This document shows positions 1 to 11,508 of a stretch of DNA of 64,000 nucleotides, piece after piece. Made by a program: the position numbers and the translations under genes. The stretch is from Campylorhamphus procurvoides (taxonomy: Eukaryota; Chordata; Aves; Passeriformes; Dendrocolaptidae): the NCBI GenBank assembly GCA_013396655.1, contig WBMV01002681.1, positions 2,232,001 through 2,296,000 of the forward strand, read 5' to 3'. Within the stretch, counting starts at the first letter, position 1, and each line of letters opens with the position of its first letter. The notes under the pieces were generated by a model that was given only the letters and a program-made list of their open reading frames with translations, had not been told where the DNA came from and searched no databases.

Positions 1-2429
1 AACACCTCCGCTCTTCATTCCATAATTTATATAAAGAACATTTCCACCAAAAGCTAAGTTTGTATTAGTCCTAAGATAGGTCATAACAGATCAACTGTGC
101 TGAAGCATGACTAAAAAATGTCTATAAAGACCACAGGTAAAGTGTTAGTAGAAAATGATTTCTGAAACCTTGAAGGGTGTGCAGACTTCCAGAGATCAAT
201 TTCACTATTTCCTAGCTCGGACTTACATGATGCAAAATCTTTGCTATTGCTCTGAGATGGCCTCAGCAGTTTACAACATTTAGAAGCTTTTTATTCTTTA
301 ACTGTAAAAAGTTTCTCTTTGCTCATGGTTTAATGGCAAAAATTGTCCTTGGTAGCTGAAGAACTTCAAAGAATATCCTTCTATGTGTGTGCTGAACTTT
401 CTTGCCTCTTATGTATTTGAACTGTCTTTTTTTTTTTTTGCAAAGTTTTGAAGCTGAAACATTATTAAGAAAAGACAGTCTAAGTACTTCATAAAGACAA
501 ATGTTAAATAATTTTCACTGCTCTCAAGATCTTCTATTAGCACAGTTATGATCTCTGCAAACTCAAAGCCAGATGTTTCCCAGTTGGATGAGGGTGAGCA
601 CAAAGCAGAGTTTGATGTGCTTAATTAATCTTAAACAGAAAATTTCTAGATCTTTCATGACGCTGAGAGAACTATTCCAACATTTAAATCATTTCAACAA
701 TTCAATCTATTAAAAAACTTCTCTTTTGCATCTGCTTCCCCTAAAATATTTAACTTTTTTTATACAACTGTTTCTCCTCTTTCAGTAGCTACAAATATTA
801 CAGGACAAAACACGTATCTCATCAGTGCAGCACATGAGCTACTTACGTATAATTTGTGCCACCACATGCTTCTTTTTTCCCCTATATTGGACTAGAGATA
901 ATTCCTGGAGATACATATAATTTTCTGGGAATTTTTTGAATCAGAATTTCTTCAGCTGGTAGAAAATGGCAAAATTACCTAGACAAAAGTTTCAAGAGAA
1001 ATATACCAGATTTGTCCGAGACTATGTAGGGAGTGCTCTCAAAGGGAGCAAAAATTTTCTAGTGACAAAAGATGGCTTAGCAGGTCTGGATTACTCATGA
1101 ATTTGACTTTTTTTCCCTCTGAAGTAGCAGAGCACAGATGTAAATTTTTCACAGTTAAGATTATTATTCAGGTTGCTCAGATTATTTTGCCATTAACTGT
1201 TCTAGACACTGGGCGACTTTCTTCTTTCCACCCGAAAAAACAAGGAAAGTTTCATGCTATTCTGAAACAGAATCAAGCAATAAAGCCCATAGTAGGGACC
1301 TTTGAGTTTTTTGCAAGATAAAACTCCTGTTTTTGGGTTGTCCCTAGCAATAATTCTTACTATTAAGTATTGACACTTTCCTTTTAGTCACTGAAGCAGT
1401 CTGCTTGATGCTTGGGTTTTTTGTCTTTTTTTTTTTTTTTTCAGAAACAGGGACAGGACCCTCTTTGTCATATTTCTAGAAAACAGGCCAGTGACTCCCA
1501 TTCTGAGGTACATTTTATGTAGCTAAGGCAAGTTTTTGTTTTCTACCTCCATCTGTCTAGAAAGCTTCATTAAATATTCATGCAATAGGAATTTGTTTCA
1601 AAGCAAGACTACATGCCTTATTTCTGAGTCCCCTAATTTTAGCAGAAGCTGGAACACTATAAATGAAGCCCTGTGTGTACAAGCTCTGCTTTACGAGTTT
1701 GCCATTTAAGGCTGCCACCTTTGTTGCTACAGAAAGAAAAGTGGTGACACTCCTTCCAGTTATTACTTTATAAATTGGAATTTCCCTTACTGTCTCTAAT
1801 TTCCTTTTTTTGTTTTTAGCCCACAAAGTAGAAAAAACAGCATTATAGGTTATCTGAAACAGCTCTTTGTTAGCATAATCTTGAATAAACAAGAACACAC
1901 TCTCTCTTTTTTTCTGTTGAGCCTTTCACTGTATGTCAGCATGAAACCCCAAGGACAAGCAATGATTTCCCTGTATTTGCTGTGTACACATACATACAGA
2001 GTTTCCTCTGCTACAGACCTATTATAAAAGTTTAATTCCACCAAATTTCCTATGTTTATTTCCTATAGAGTGTAATCCAGGTCTGGAAAGAGTACAGATG
2101 TTACCCCTTCTATCACTTAATCTCAGTGGGTAAAATGCCAAAGACCAAAAAAAGAAAACAGATGGGCAGAAAGCCTTTCAAATCTGACTGAACAGGCCTG
2201 TTTGTTGGAACCAGCTAAGAGAAAAGTGCCTTGACCATTTTAGAGAATGAATAAGGAGGAAACTAAAACATTTCTAAATACCTTAAATGGTTGATTAAAC
2301 GAAATGTAAGCAAAAAATTACTGTAACCACAGTAAATACAATTTAGAGGCCTTTGTATCTTCGAAGATTTTTGCAGAAACACACTATATTTTTTATTCTG
2401 TCAAAATTTATAGGATTTTTCCATACTAT
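1..2429. other. AT-rich non-coding stretch, nothing recognised
   Basis: I see no exon, RNA gene or recognisable repeat family here. There are oligo-T tracts near 427-440 and 1426-1441. The short open frames on both strands lack coding-like composition. A GTAAGT-type donor lies on the minus strand at about 845, and a 45-nt phase 0 open segment precedes it, but the acceptor is poor, so I do not call an exon. Confidence 0.6.
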
Positions 2430-2931
2430 TGATGCCTAAAATCCTGGAAAATAGGCACTCAGACAAACATCAATTGGAGAAAGATAGACAATACCTTTAT
2501 TCGGGAGATTGGAGACTCCGTGCCTCCGCTGGCCCCACCAAACACGCGTGGATCAACGCTGAGGGTCCCCAGAACCGAGACGACGACGAAGACCCAGCCC
2601 TCAGTAGGGTTAACCTTTTTATACCCTTTTACCCAATTAACATATGAAATATCCATAACCAATCACTATTTCTAATTTCCCCGGTGGTCCACCCCTCAGG
2701 GTCCCGGGCCATGCCCCCCTGGACCCCCTCCAACGGTTTCTGGGCTCTCCTGTTGTTTTGACTTCAAGTTATCTTGCAGGTGTCTCTGAAAAACACCATG
2801 GCCTTCAAAGAGCCCAGGAATGCTGAGAAAATCCTCTCAGCAGCTCCAAACATCCCTTAATATGTGAGCAAGAAACCTATACCTCTAAAATCCCAAAAAT
2901 CCACAAAATTCACCCCAAACCTTAGGCATCA
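2430..2931 (-). mobile_element. Solo LTR of an endogenous retrovirus, 502 bp
   Basis: The segment is bounded by a perfect 10-bp terminal inverted repeat, TGATGCCTAA at 2430-2439 and TTAGGCATCA at 2922-2931, giving the TG...CA ends expected of a retroviral LTR. Read on the minus strand it has a TATA box (TATAAAAAGG, complement of 2614-2623) and, about 115 bases further on, an AATAAA polyadenylation signal (complement of 2496-2501). That order (U3, TATA, R, polyA signal, U5) fixes the orientation. The flanks ctat (left) and gtat (right) match at 3 of 4 bases, so a 4-bp target duplication with one later substitution is possible. No internal retroviral genes adjoin it, so it is most simply a solo LTR left by recombination between two LTRs. 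It is GC-richer than its surroundings. The family is not identified. Confidence 0.85.
2496..2501 (-). promoter_or_regulatory. AATAAA polyadenylation signal inside the LTR
   Basis: This is the complement of TTTATT at 2496-2501. It is the LTR's own polyA signal. It is also the first canonical minus-strand AATAAA that I find downstream of the candidate stop codon at 3371, with no AATAAA or ATTAAA between them, so it could also end a host transcript. Confidence 0.6.
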
Positions 2932-3370
2932 GTATGAAGAACAGGATTAATCCTGCTAAGAAGCTTGGTGAACATTTTAGAGGGTCTTGTATCTAAGGTC
3001 CCTCTATTGCAATTAAACAAACATAGACATACTTATTCCAAAAAATACTAAAACCATTGTTTACTATTGTTTACAATTTTCATCAAAGTAGCCCTAGAAT
3101 AGGCTGTGAAAGTAGAAGTCGTAACTCATTACTTATGGTCGCTTGAGCAATGCAGTCCATAAACACAGAAAAATACCTTCAAAAAAACCCCAGACACATT
3201 CTGATGTTACATGGCACTCTACAATGTCTGTAATGAATAATTTAAAAATACATATTCAGACTCTACAGCACCCTCCATGTGCCAAGTTCAAGAGGAAGAG
3301 ATTTTAACAGACCAAGAAGATTTTTTGCAAGCAGCTCCATCTAAAATGTGCCTTTTAAACTGTGAACTCA

Positions 3371-3562
3371 TCAAGAAACAAGTGATGACTTTGTGTGCAC
3401 ATTCTGTCCTGCATACTGGGCTCTGAAGTTGCTTAGGCTCTTAATGCCTTCTGACAGCATGATGATCTCCCTGGCAAACACATCCCTGAGCTGCTCATCC
3501 TGCCAGCGGCACTGAAGAGGAGACAGGTTTTCTGTTGCTTCCATCAGCTTCCAGTTAGTTTG
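3371..3562 (-). CDS. Candidate last coding exon, 63 codons plus stop, protein not recognised
   Basis: On the minus strand a good acceptor (ctctcacttttcag, pyrimidine-rich) ends just above 3562 and opens a phase 0 frame beginning QTNWKLMEATENL. The frame runs 63 codons to TGA at 3373-3371. The segment is clearly richer in GC than its surroundings. Its peptide is balanced and mostly amphipathic, with acidic and basic residues alternating around QDEQLRDVFAREIIML, as in a helical or coiled-coil tail. No good GT donor precedes the stop, so a terminal exon is the natural reading. The start is set by the acceptor; no upstream methionine is needed. The phase matches the exon at 62375-62488, so both could belong to one minus-strand gene. 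I do not recognise the family. A chance pseudo-exon is the alternative. Confidence 0.48.
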   Translation of the reverse strand, partial: QTNWKLMEATENLSPLQCRWQDEQLRDVFAREIIMLSEGIKSLSNFRAQYAGQNVHTKSSLVS

Positions 3563-4890
3563 CTGAAAAGTGAGAGATTCATCTGCTGACCTGTAGAAAA
3601 GTACTGTTTGGCTGTGGCAGGAATAGCCCGTGGCATGGCTTTGGCTGGTAGGTTCCCATGTTTTGTGGGCTTGAGGGGAAGTCTCCAGTGACTTTCTGAG
3701 TAAGAGAATGAGCCTATAAATCAGGAAAATCCTTTGCAAATCTCCTTAAAAACTGAAAGAATTGAATTCCCTAACAGAAAAAGTAGGATCACGTATGTTA
3801 GAAGGCTGATTGTGGTGATAATAATGTCTTTTTCTCCTGGGCATCATGTAAAAAACTTGCAACATCTCCAGCCTGGGCACTGCAAATCCTTCTCATATGG
3901 TTGCTCTTATCTCCCCCACATATCAGCAGCAAGCTTTTTAAAATATATATACACAAAACTGGTCACACACAGAGCTTTCTTTGAATATCTGACTTTTCCT
4001 GGAGGGTCACTGCACTGAAACAAAACACACATACACCAATTCCTGTTGCTCCAGTTTGACACTGTTGTGCTCCTTCTGCATCTGCTGATTCTTTGTGATG
4101 TCTCTGAAACAGCACACATGGCATAGTTCATCAAAGCAAAGCAAGCTCTTGAAAAGCAAACAGGAAGAAAAACAAAACCCAGACCAACTCTAGAGCTCAA
4201 TTACACTGACCTGAAAAGCCGCCTACTATGTAGCTTTTGCATTAAGATGTAACTGCAAAAATCGTTCCTGCTGGGTTATAATGTCCTTATTTTTTATTAT
4301 TGTTTTTTTAAATCTCCTACTTGTCAGGGAAAAAGCCATGATGTGGATGTTGGAGCATTATGAAAATGGATTCATAAGCCAAGTCTATCTGCCAGAGTGT
4401 TCTTCCTAAATGCTGCAATGGGTGAGAGACTCAGCATGAGGCCAACCAAAGCCTCTTCATGAAAAAAATAAGAAAAAAAGTGCAAAGAAACAAGGAGAGA
4501 AAACATTTCTGACATTTAGTTAATGATCACACAGTTACATAAATGTAAAATCCCTAGGGCCAAGAAAATTTCTCTTGATTCAAAGCAGTAGCCAGTGTGG
4601 AAAAGCCAAGACAGAGGTATTAATATCAGTCTCATGGTCTCCCCACCACACACATCAGATGAGAGCAGACCTGTGAATTACAGAGCCCAGAAAGCTGTTA
4701 CATCTCACAGCCAGCATCCATGACTGCTACAGCCTGTGCAAAGGTCAGAAGGGTAAGATACAGGGGTAACACCCCAGGCTCTGAGCTATGATATCATCAG
4801 AGTGGTTTTACTACAAGGCTCCAAAAAAACTCAGCTGCCAGATTTTTTCAAAGGGCCTTCAATTCTTTTAATACCTTGAGAGATAGTGCA
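3563..4890. other. Non-coding stretch, probable intron upstream of the 3.5-kb exon
   Basis: No repeat family or convincing gene is seen. On the minus strand a 42-nt segment at about 4211-4252 has an acceptor (gatttttgcag) and ends in TTTTCAG followed by gtcagt, with one open frame. This is within the range expected for decoy splice sites. The remainder is AT-rich with short A tracts. Confidence 0.5.
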
Positions 4891-5557
4891 TGGGAGAAGA
4901 TGCACATGTTTTCTCAGGAGGTCAAATAATGCACTCTTACGGGCAAACTTTAGAAAACATGGGAACTTGGCAAAAGTTTAAAGGGCAACATTCAACCAAA
5001 ACAAAACATTCCACAATGCATTACAACTTATCAAAATCCAACCCATCCAGCTCTAAGTTACCTGAAACATCAAGAAAGGAGATTAGGAGGAGAAGAAGAT
5101 TAAGTAAAGAGAGAGAAAAAGAGAAAATTCTAGCTACCATCCAGAGTCCCATGCAAGTCCAGCTTCCACGTGTTCAGACGGCAGGGTCCAACGACATGGA
5201 CACCACATGTCTTTAGTTTTATCTGCTCTGGCCCCTTTGGCCTCCCACCCCAGGTGGGACTTCCTACGCTCCACCCATTCTGGGACTGGGTTGGGGCCCC
5301 AGGGGACAGTGTGGGACAGTGCTCCCAGTGTGCCAGTGACTAACAGGGGATCCAGGGCTGCTCAAGGAGGCTTGAAGGGGCTAGGGTATGGAACAGTGCA
5401 CCATCTCACCATTTGGAAATTCAACCTGGCCCTTCCTCTGACACACACACACTTGAGTTGGTCCAAGCCAATAATTAATGTAATAATCCAGTGTCTCACA
5501 ACAGCCCTGTTGCTCACAGGGTCAGCAAGGATCCAGGTAACTTTAGACCAGCTGTAA
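4891..5557 (-). mobile_element. Probable degraded LTR-retroelement segment
   Basis: This block differs in composition from its flanks. The part at about 5140-5430 is GC-rich with several CCC/GGG runs. Read on the minus strand, a TATA-like GATAAAACT follows the GC-rich part, and a long CT-rich run follows that (complement of about 5070-5120). A GC-rich U3-like half followed by TATA-like and pyrimidine-rich sequence resembles an avian LTR read on the minus strand. I did not find convincing terminal inverted repeats or target duplications, so both ends are approximate. The open frames on either strand look like by-products of composition. Confidence 0.35.
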
Positions 5558-7219
5558 AACTAGAGCCAGAAAGCCTTCTCTCCTAAAACTAATCTGCACC
5601 TCTTTTATGTTTCATTTATAGCTTTTCTGCTGGGGTTGGTAATCGTGTCTGAATGCTCCTCTCATGCATAAGCTGCATGGTGCCTGGTGCCAAAACAGTA
5701 GTGCAACTCTCCCTCTCCCACCACTGGCTTTGTACTTCCTTTGTAGCATACTTTTTTAATCTATTTATTCTTCAAAATTGTGTATCAAGGCAATTAGTCC
5801 CTTCTTTTACACCTCCCAGTAAAACCTTTGGCATTACTGCATTGTTTTGTCTCAGGCAAAATTCTTGTCTTACTCATAGCAACCATAAAGAGCATTCTTC
5901 GTTCTGAAACTTTTTAACGTGTCACTTGTCCTTGAAGTGTTATTAATTTGTCATCCATTTACCCTCAAACAGTTAAATATTTCTATCAAACACAACAGTA
6001 CAATGATAAGTAGACTTGTAAATCAATCTTAAACAATTAACAATAAACTCAGGGGTAAAACCGATACTAGATTAAAAAACACTCTGGATATTGAAACTGG
6101 TCCAATGAGTTGGCAAAAGTCCACCACAAATGTCCATAAGATCAATTTAGAGGACACTGGCATGTGCACAGTAAGATTTATAATGCCTTCAATGTACTGT
6201 GGCATAATTAATAATGTATACTTAGGGTAAAAAGCAAAATAACTAGTTAAAGAGGGGCCACTCCCAATTAAGTTGGAAATAAAATATATAATATGCTGGT
6301 AACTGCAGAGTACATGTTCAAGCACAAATATGACAAAGATAAGGCAAGGACAAACTTCTCAATGTATTTGATCTCTAAACCTCAGTGAAATTTTAATTAG
6401 ACAAATCCTCTTCTAAATATTTTCATTCTCTTGCAAGTACTGTTTAGCATTTAACACACTTTTTGGATTCTCTCTCTCTCCTAATGCATATTTTTCCCTT
6501 TTCATAACCCTCCTTTTTCCATAAAAAGAAAACTAATTACCTAGAATCTGCCCAGCAATGTCACAGAGCTGCCCATTAGCCACCTTCCTCAATGGTACAC
6601 TTGTTACAAATACCTATTGAATGTCACCCAGATGTAAAAGTCTTGTAACTAATGACAATCTCACTTCCAGTTCTTGAAGACTGTTAAGCACAGAAGTTGA
6701 AAAAGAAGCACAGCAATGTCATTGGCTGCCTTTTTTTTTTTTTCGTCTGACAAACTAATTAAGTTAAAGCCACAAGCTAACTGCGTGGTGAGTGTGCCAT
6801 TCCCAGGACTGTTCTAAACAAAGTAAGAAAACTGGGGTCATGGTCACAGAGAGAGGTAGTGGAGATCAGTGCTTTGAACCTACCACTAAGCGTTCAAAAT
6901 CAAGCTGGGAACAAAGGTCCCGCTGATGCCATGAACATGGCCTGCTGTGCTTGTGCTGTGCAGGGTTTGTTGCAGTTTAAGGAAAATCTAAATTTTATAG
7001 ACATGCTTATTCAGATAAAAAAAATTAATCTTTTTTTTTTTCTAGACTACTGTTTTTCTAGGAGGAAGTTGAATTGCCTCAGCTAAAAGATACAAAACCA
7101 GTTCTCAGGCCTGCCAACATTTATATACTGTGTTGTACTGTTAGCCCCATTTACAAACGTTTTGAGCCATTAATTTGCAGTATGCTACTGTAGCCTGTAC
7201 CCCTTCCTATCTCCCTATG
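5558..7219. other. AT-rich non-coding stretch
   Basis: Nothing beyond oligo-T tracts (near 6731-6743 and 7029-7040) and short open frames without coding-like composition. At 6541-6600 the minus strand carries a CTAG/gtaatt donor behind an open stretch, but the acceptor is weak, so no exon is called. Confidence 0.55.
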
Positions 7220-7811
7220 TGTTGAGATCCAATTATCAAGAGATACCTCTGCCCAAATTAAGATGCAAACAAGACCATATGCCAAAATCAATATTACAGA
7301 TTTTATTTAACAATAAAATGTGAGGTAGAGAAATGGAAAGAAATAGAAAAGAGAGGAGAGAAAGAGAGACACACACACAGAGGGAGATCAAGTAGAAAAT
7401 AGTCATCACCTGTGGATCCAGGAGTGTCCTGTTCTTCAGCCTGGATTTCTTGGTGGTAGGGTTCTGAGGTAGTGCAAAACTTTTCACTATTTATACATTT
7501 TAGCAAACAAAGGAATTAATGTTCACTGACTATGCAGTTCTCTTATGCTATTGGTTAAATGATTCCCTTGCCTCCAATGCTATTTAGTCTACATGCTGTC
7601 TTTCACTTCTTTTGAGTCTGTGGAGTTTATTGGGTCACAAATTCCTCCTGCCGGAATTACCTTTTGCCCAGCTGGAGCTGATTTCAGCACTGGTGCTGAG
7701 TTGGCTTTCCTTGTGACCCATAAATTCCACATTGTCAGTGATACATTATTGTCCCCCAGCTTTGTTACCCCCCTTCCCACCCCCCAAGTCTGAGGTAACA
7801 TCCAGACAACA
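7220..7811 (-). mobile_element. LTR-like segment of an endogenous retrovirus, ends tentative
   Basis: Read on the minus strand this has the signals of a long LTR: a TATA box (GTATAAATAG, complement of 7487-7496) and, about 185 bases downstream, AATAAA (complement of 7302-7307). A pyrimidine/GT-rich tract lies between them (complement of about 7325-7390). The outer bases TGTTG at 7220-7224 and CAACA at 7807-7811 form a 5-bp inverted repeat, but no target-site duplication is visible, so the ends are a best guess. A G-rich minus-strand run (complement of about 7752-7791) could instead be a polypurine tract. In that case the LTR would end nearer 7745 and the DNA above it would be internal retroviral sequence. 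No retroviral protein is recognisable. Confidence 0.5.
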
Positions 7812-10800
7812 ATACCACTTTTATCTTATCCCAAGTCCCTGTGGGGGCTTATGTTAAAGTCAAAGTTCCAGGTATCCATGAAGGCATATTTGAGGAGTGG
7901 CTTTGGTGGTTGTTGGTGCTCACAGATGCCATCTGTCCCATAACTTGGGGTGATCTTTGTTTGACCTGTGCATATGCATATGAGCAGTTGCTTCGTTACA
8001 CAGTTTGCCACAGTGGGAATTTTTGTCTGGATGCATTACCCAGGATGTGTTAACTAGATCTCACCTCTGCCAGGCCTGAAGTCAGAGCCATCATTGCTCC
8101 ATTCTGAGCTTATCTCATGACAAAGTCCTTCTGTAGCCTTCACAGTGTCTGAGACAGGCAACTGTGCTCTTTAAATCCTTACACCATGTGCAAGTTATAA
8201 GCATTACTGTCATTTGCCATCATCCAATTGTGTGTCAGGCAGGAACACTGGGAATGAAGTGGGAAAGAGACCTCTTTTCCACAGGATCTTAAACTCATAG
8301 ACAGAATGATAAGACACATATACAGACTTATGTTTTATACTTCTTCCTATTGTATTATTCTACCACACTACATCACATGAGCCCTCCAAGCAGTCCTTCA
8401 GAATCTGTGACCTTGTACCTCCACTAAGTTTTAAAACTCCTTATGCTGTGTATACTCTGATACAAAACACTACAAAAGTCTTATCAATGTGTCATTGAGC
8501 ACTTGCCCCACTCCTCTGTCAGCAATTTTCAGAGCACAAAGACACAGCCTGGTGATCTGCCAGAGAAGAGGCACACTGGAGGAGCACCTACATCTCTTTC
8601 TTTTCATTGCCCAAGGTCAGACTCATCTCCTTGTACCACCATTGAGAGGTGAATAGTTATCCCAGTTTGTTCAATTCACTGTCATACTCCACCACACCTT
8701 TCCAATTATTTCACACACCCATCAGTTCAATGGCAAATCCGAGAGTACAAGTATCTCCATCCTCCAGAAAACCACCACTTCCATCAGCTCCATACTGGGA
8801 CTCCACAAAAGTTATCCAGGATCCTGCCTGAACTGACTGCCCTGGGCCTCATGAGTTTGGTTTTGTTCAACTCAGTAAATGGGCCAGAATAACTTCAAAC
8901 AATTTTCATTCTGCATTAAGATACTTAATGATCATCTAGGACTGGGGTTTCAGGGTTCTTTTCATATTTGTCTGTTCAATATAATAGGCATTATATTGAT
9001 TGTAGAAACTTTTTTTCATCATTATAATTCTCATCATGATTTCTTATGCTAATTACTTTCTAAGAAGCAAATTGCCCACTTTTAATTTTTTTAATGTCCA
9101 CTGACATCAATTTTTAGTATATATTACTTACAATCAAGTATTCAAAGTTCTTTCATGTAGTCTCACGCTAAAAGCCCAGAGCAGAACTACATATTCAGAA
9201 CATTTTGCACTGAGGGCGGAGATGAGGTTATTCAAGTAGCAAAAACTAATCCAAGAACTCAGAAGTGAGAGGAAAATGCTTCTGATGACCTTTCACTTTG
9301 TACAATAATTTATCTAAAACAAATGTTCCTTTAATTTGCATTATAGTGGCAATCACAGAAAAGGACTGACCAGCTCTCACTGGCTTTTCTGCAGTAATTA
9401 AACATTTTCTACCCCAGAATTTCTCTTTTCATTGAGGAAGCTAGAAGTGCAATTCACTTATCTGGAAACACACTTCCAGAAGGTCAAAAAATAAACTTGT
9501 GCCATTTCCTTCACCTTCTATTAAAGATGTATCAAACTACCCATGAACATTCATACTGTATATCATTGAACATGAATGGGCTCAATGACCTGTGCAGAAC
9601 AAGGTTATTGAGCAACCTATTAGACATGCTGACAAAAACACAATATTTGGGTCATATTATACAACATAAAAACAATTACTTCAAAGTTACACTCAAAGAT
9701 ACAGCTTAGTTAAAACTGCAGAAAACTTTTATTCTTCACAAGTCATTTTTCTAATAGAGAAGGATAAATTCATTTTTGTTGGGTTACCATCACAGTAATG
9801 AAGTCTGTCTTACAGAATTTATAGCTACAAACTATATTAAGAATCTAAATATGAATGCATACAACAAGTGTTGCATCTTCTTTTGTTTAATTTTGCCTTT
9901 TTTTGTACTCAGGGAAAACATTCCGAATATTTAAACCTTCCAACACAGCATTATATTTTTTTTCTTTTGTAATGTATCTGCAGATTAAGCAGCAATCAGA
10001 TATTAGGAAAAATGTAGTTTTCTTATATGTCACAACAGAAACGTCACCTTGAAAAAAAATCACCAGAAAACCCCCAATAAATGTTCTCCATTATAACCAG
10101 GTTCAGATAAAGTTTGGGGCATGAGCAGTCCCCACTATATAAGATTTTTGCATTTAAGAAACTCTTTCATGCCAAAATATCTCAACCTTTACCAATCTGA
10201 CTGCTGAAGGACAGACTTAAATGAATGAAAGCAAAAAGGAAATCTCATTAAATGTTGCCAGCAGCTTCAAATCATTATGAATTTTCCAGTACAGCATCCA
10301 ATAATTATATTAGTTTTCCAATAATGTAGTCAAATGTCTCTCATTACAACTAATTGAAAAAGTACAAAAGATTACCCAATCTCACTGCTTTATGAAAAGA
10401 ACTTGATATTTGGTCAGCTCTGCTAACAGTTGAATGTATTGACATACGCAAAATATGTCATCACTCACCTTTCTGTGGGTCAGAATTCTCTTACTGAATA
10501 ATTCTTCTTATGTAAACTTCTAAAACTGACCTACAAAAAGTTGCATGAGACTTTGTATGCCCAGTAACTCTTTGATTACAATCATAATTTTTTCTAGTCA
10601 CTAAGTCAAAATACCTTGTTAATTTTCTGTAAGTGTCAAATTCAGAAACTTTATTTGTACTTCTGAGACTTAAACTGTCTCTGACCCTCAGGGCCACAGC
10701 TCTGGGGACAGCCCCATTATCTTTACACAAATGTCTCTCTGACAAAACCTGCAGACAACATGATGAGGCAAAATTGGAGCTGCACAGTCTTTGCCAGTGG

Positions 10801-10905
10801 CAATGAGGAGCATATTGGAAGAAAGCCAGATGAAACTTGTAGAGTTGGCAGCTAGGCTGGTGTTGCCTCAACAGAACAATAAAATCTACATTACTAATGT
10901 TATCA
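7812..10905. other. Non-coding stretch, first part possibly retroviral remnant
   Basis: From 7812 to about 8270 the sequence is less AT-rich than the background and directly adjoins the LTR-like segment, so it may be a decayed internal part of the same element; I see no gag, pol or env motif. The rest is ordinary AT-rich sequence. Near 10466-10528 the minus strand has a good acceptor (caactttttgtag) and a near-perfect donor (AAAG/gtgagt), but all three frames of the roughly 62-nt interval contain stops, so at most this is a non-coding exon. Confidence 0.45.
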
Positions 10906-11508
10906 GTTGAGGTCAAGGGAGGGGATTATCCCACTCTGCTCTGCAGTGATGCAGCAGTGAATATCATGAATACCTTGAATATCTTGTACAGTTTTGGGTA
11001 CTGCAATACAAGAAAGATATTAAGCTATTGGAGACTGTCCAAAGGAAGGCAACAAAGACAGAGAAGGGCCTGGAGGGGAAGCCATATGACAAGTTGTTGA
11101 GGTCACCTGGTCTGTTCAATCTGGACAAGAGGAGACTAAGGGGAGATCTCATTGCAGTTACAACTTTCTCATGAAGGGAAGAGGAGGGGCAGGCACTGAT
11201 CTCTTCTCTGTGGTGACCAGTGACAGGACCTGAGGGAATGGCCTGAAGTTGTGTCAGGGGAGGTTTATGTTGGATATTAGAAAAAGGTTCTTCACCCAGC
11301 GGGCGGTTGGGCATTAGAACAGGCTCCTCAGGGAAGCAGTCACAGCACCAAGCTTGTTGAAGTTCAAAAAGTATTGAGACAATGCTCTCAGGCACATGGT
11401 GTGACTCTTGGGGCTGTCCTGTGTAGGGCCAGGAGTTGAACTTGATGATCCTTGTGGGTCCCCTCCAACTCAGCATGTTCTGTGATTCTGTGATTCTTGG
11501 ATTCTATC
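10906..11508 (+). mobile_element. CR1 LINE, 3' part (5'-truncated)
   Basis: This is a 5'-truncated copy of the chicken repeat 1 (CR1) non-LTR retrotransposon in sense orientation. The text follows the CR1 3' region in order: the 'gaggtcaagggaggggatta' block at about 10910, 'ctgtccaaaggaaggcaac' at about 11034, 'caagaggagactaagggga' at about 11123, the 'ggttcttcacccagcgggc' block at about 11285 and 'ccaggagttgaacttgatga' at about 11430. It ends in the characteristic tail of ttctgtgattctgtgattctt repeats at about 11478-11505. CR1 copies end in short direct repeats and not in poly-A and usually lack target duplications, as here. Divergence is moderate, so the copy is old. The 5' boundary is uncertain by some tens of bases. 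Open frames crossing it are not functional. Confidence 0.9.

Noticed and set aside
846..889. Possible 45-nt minus-strand exon before a perfect gtaagt donor
   Set aside because: The acceptor side (ggaattatctctag) is weak and two frames are open; below the level I would call.
7354..7381. GAGA/CACA-rich tract that could be taken for a microsatellite
   Set aside because: It is short and lies within the LTR-like segment, whose CT/GT-rich tract explains it.
10466..10528. Interval with strong acceptor and gtgagt donor on the minus strand
   Set aside because: All three frames contain stops, so it is not a coding exon. It could only be a non-coding exon, with no further support.
10491..10916. 141-codon minus-strand open frame, the second longest in the window
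   Set aside because: Its low-complexity cysteine/histidine-rich sequence has no family signature. It runs up to the CR1 border and lacks splice borders in frame.
10964..11476. 170-codon minus-strand open frame, the longest in the window
   Set aside because: It is antisense to the CR1 3' region, a common by-product of that repeat.
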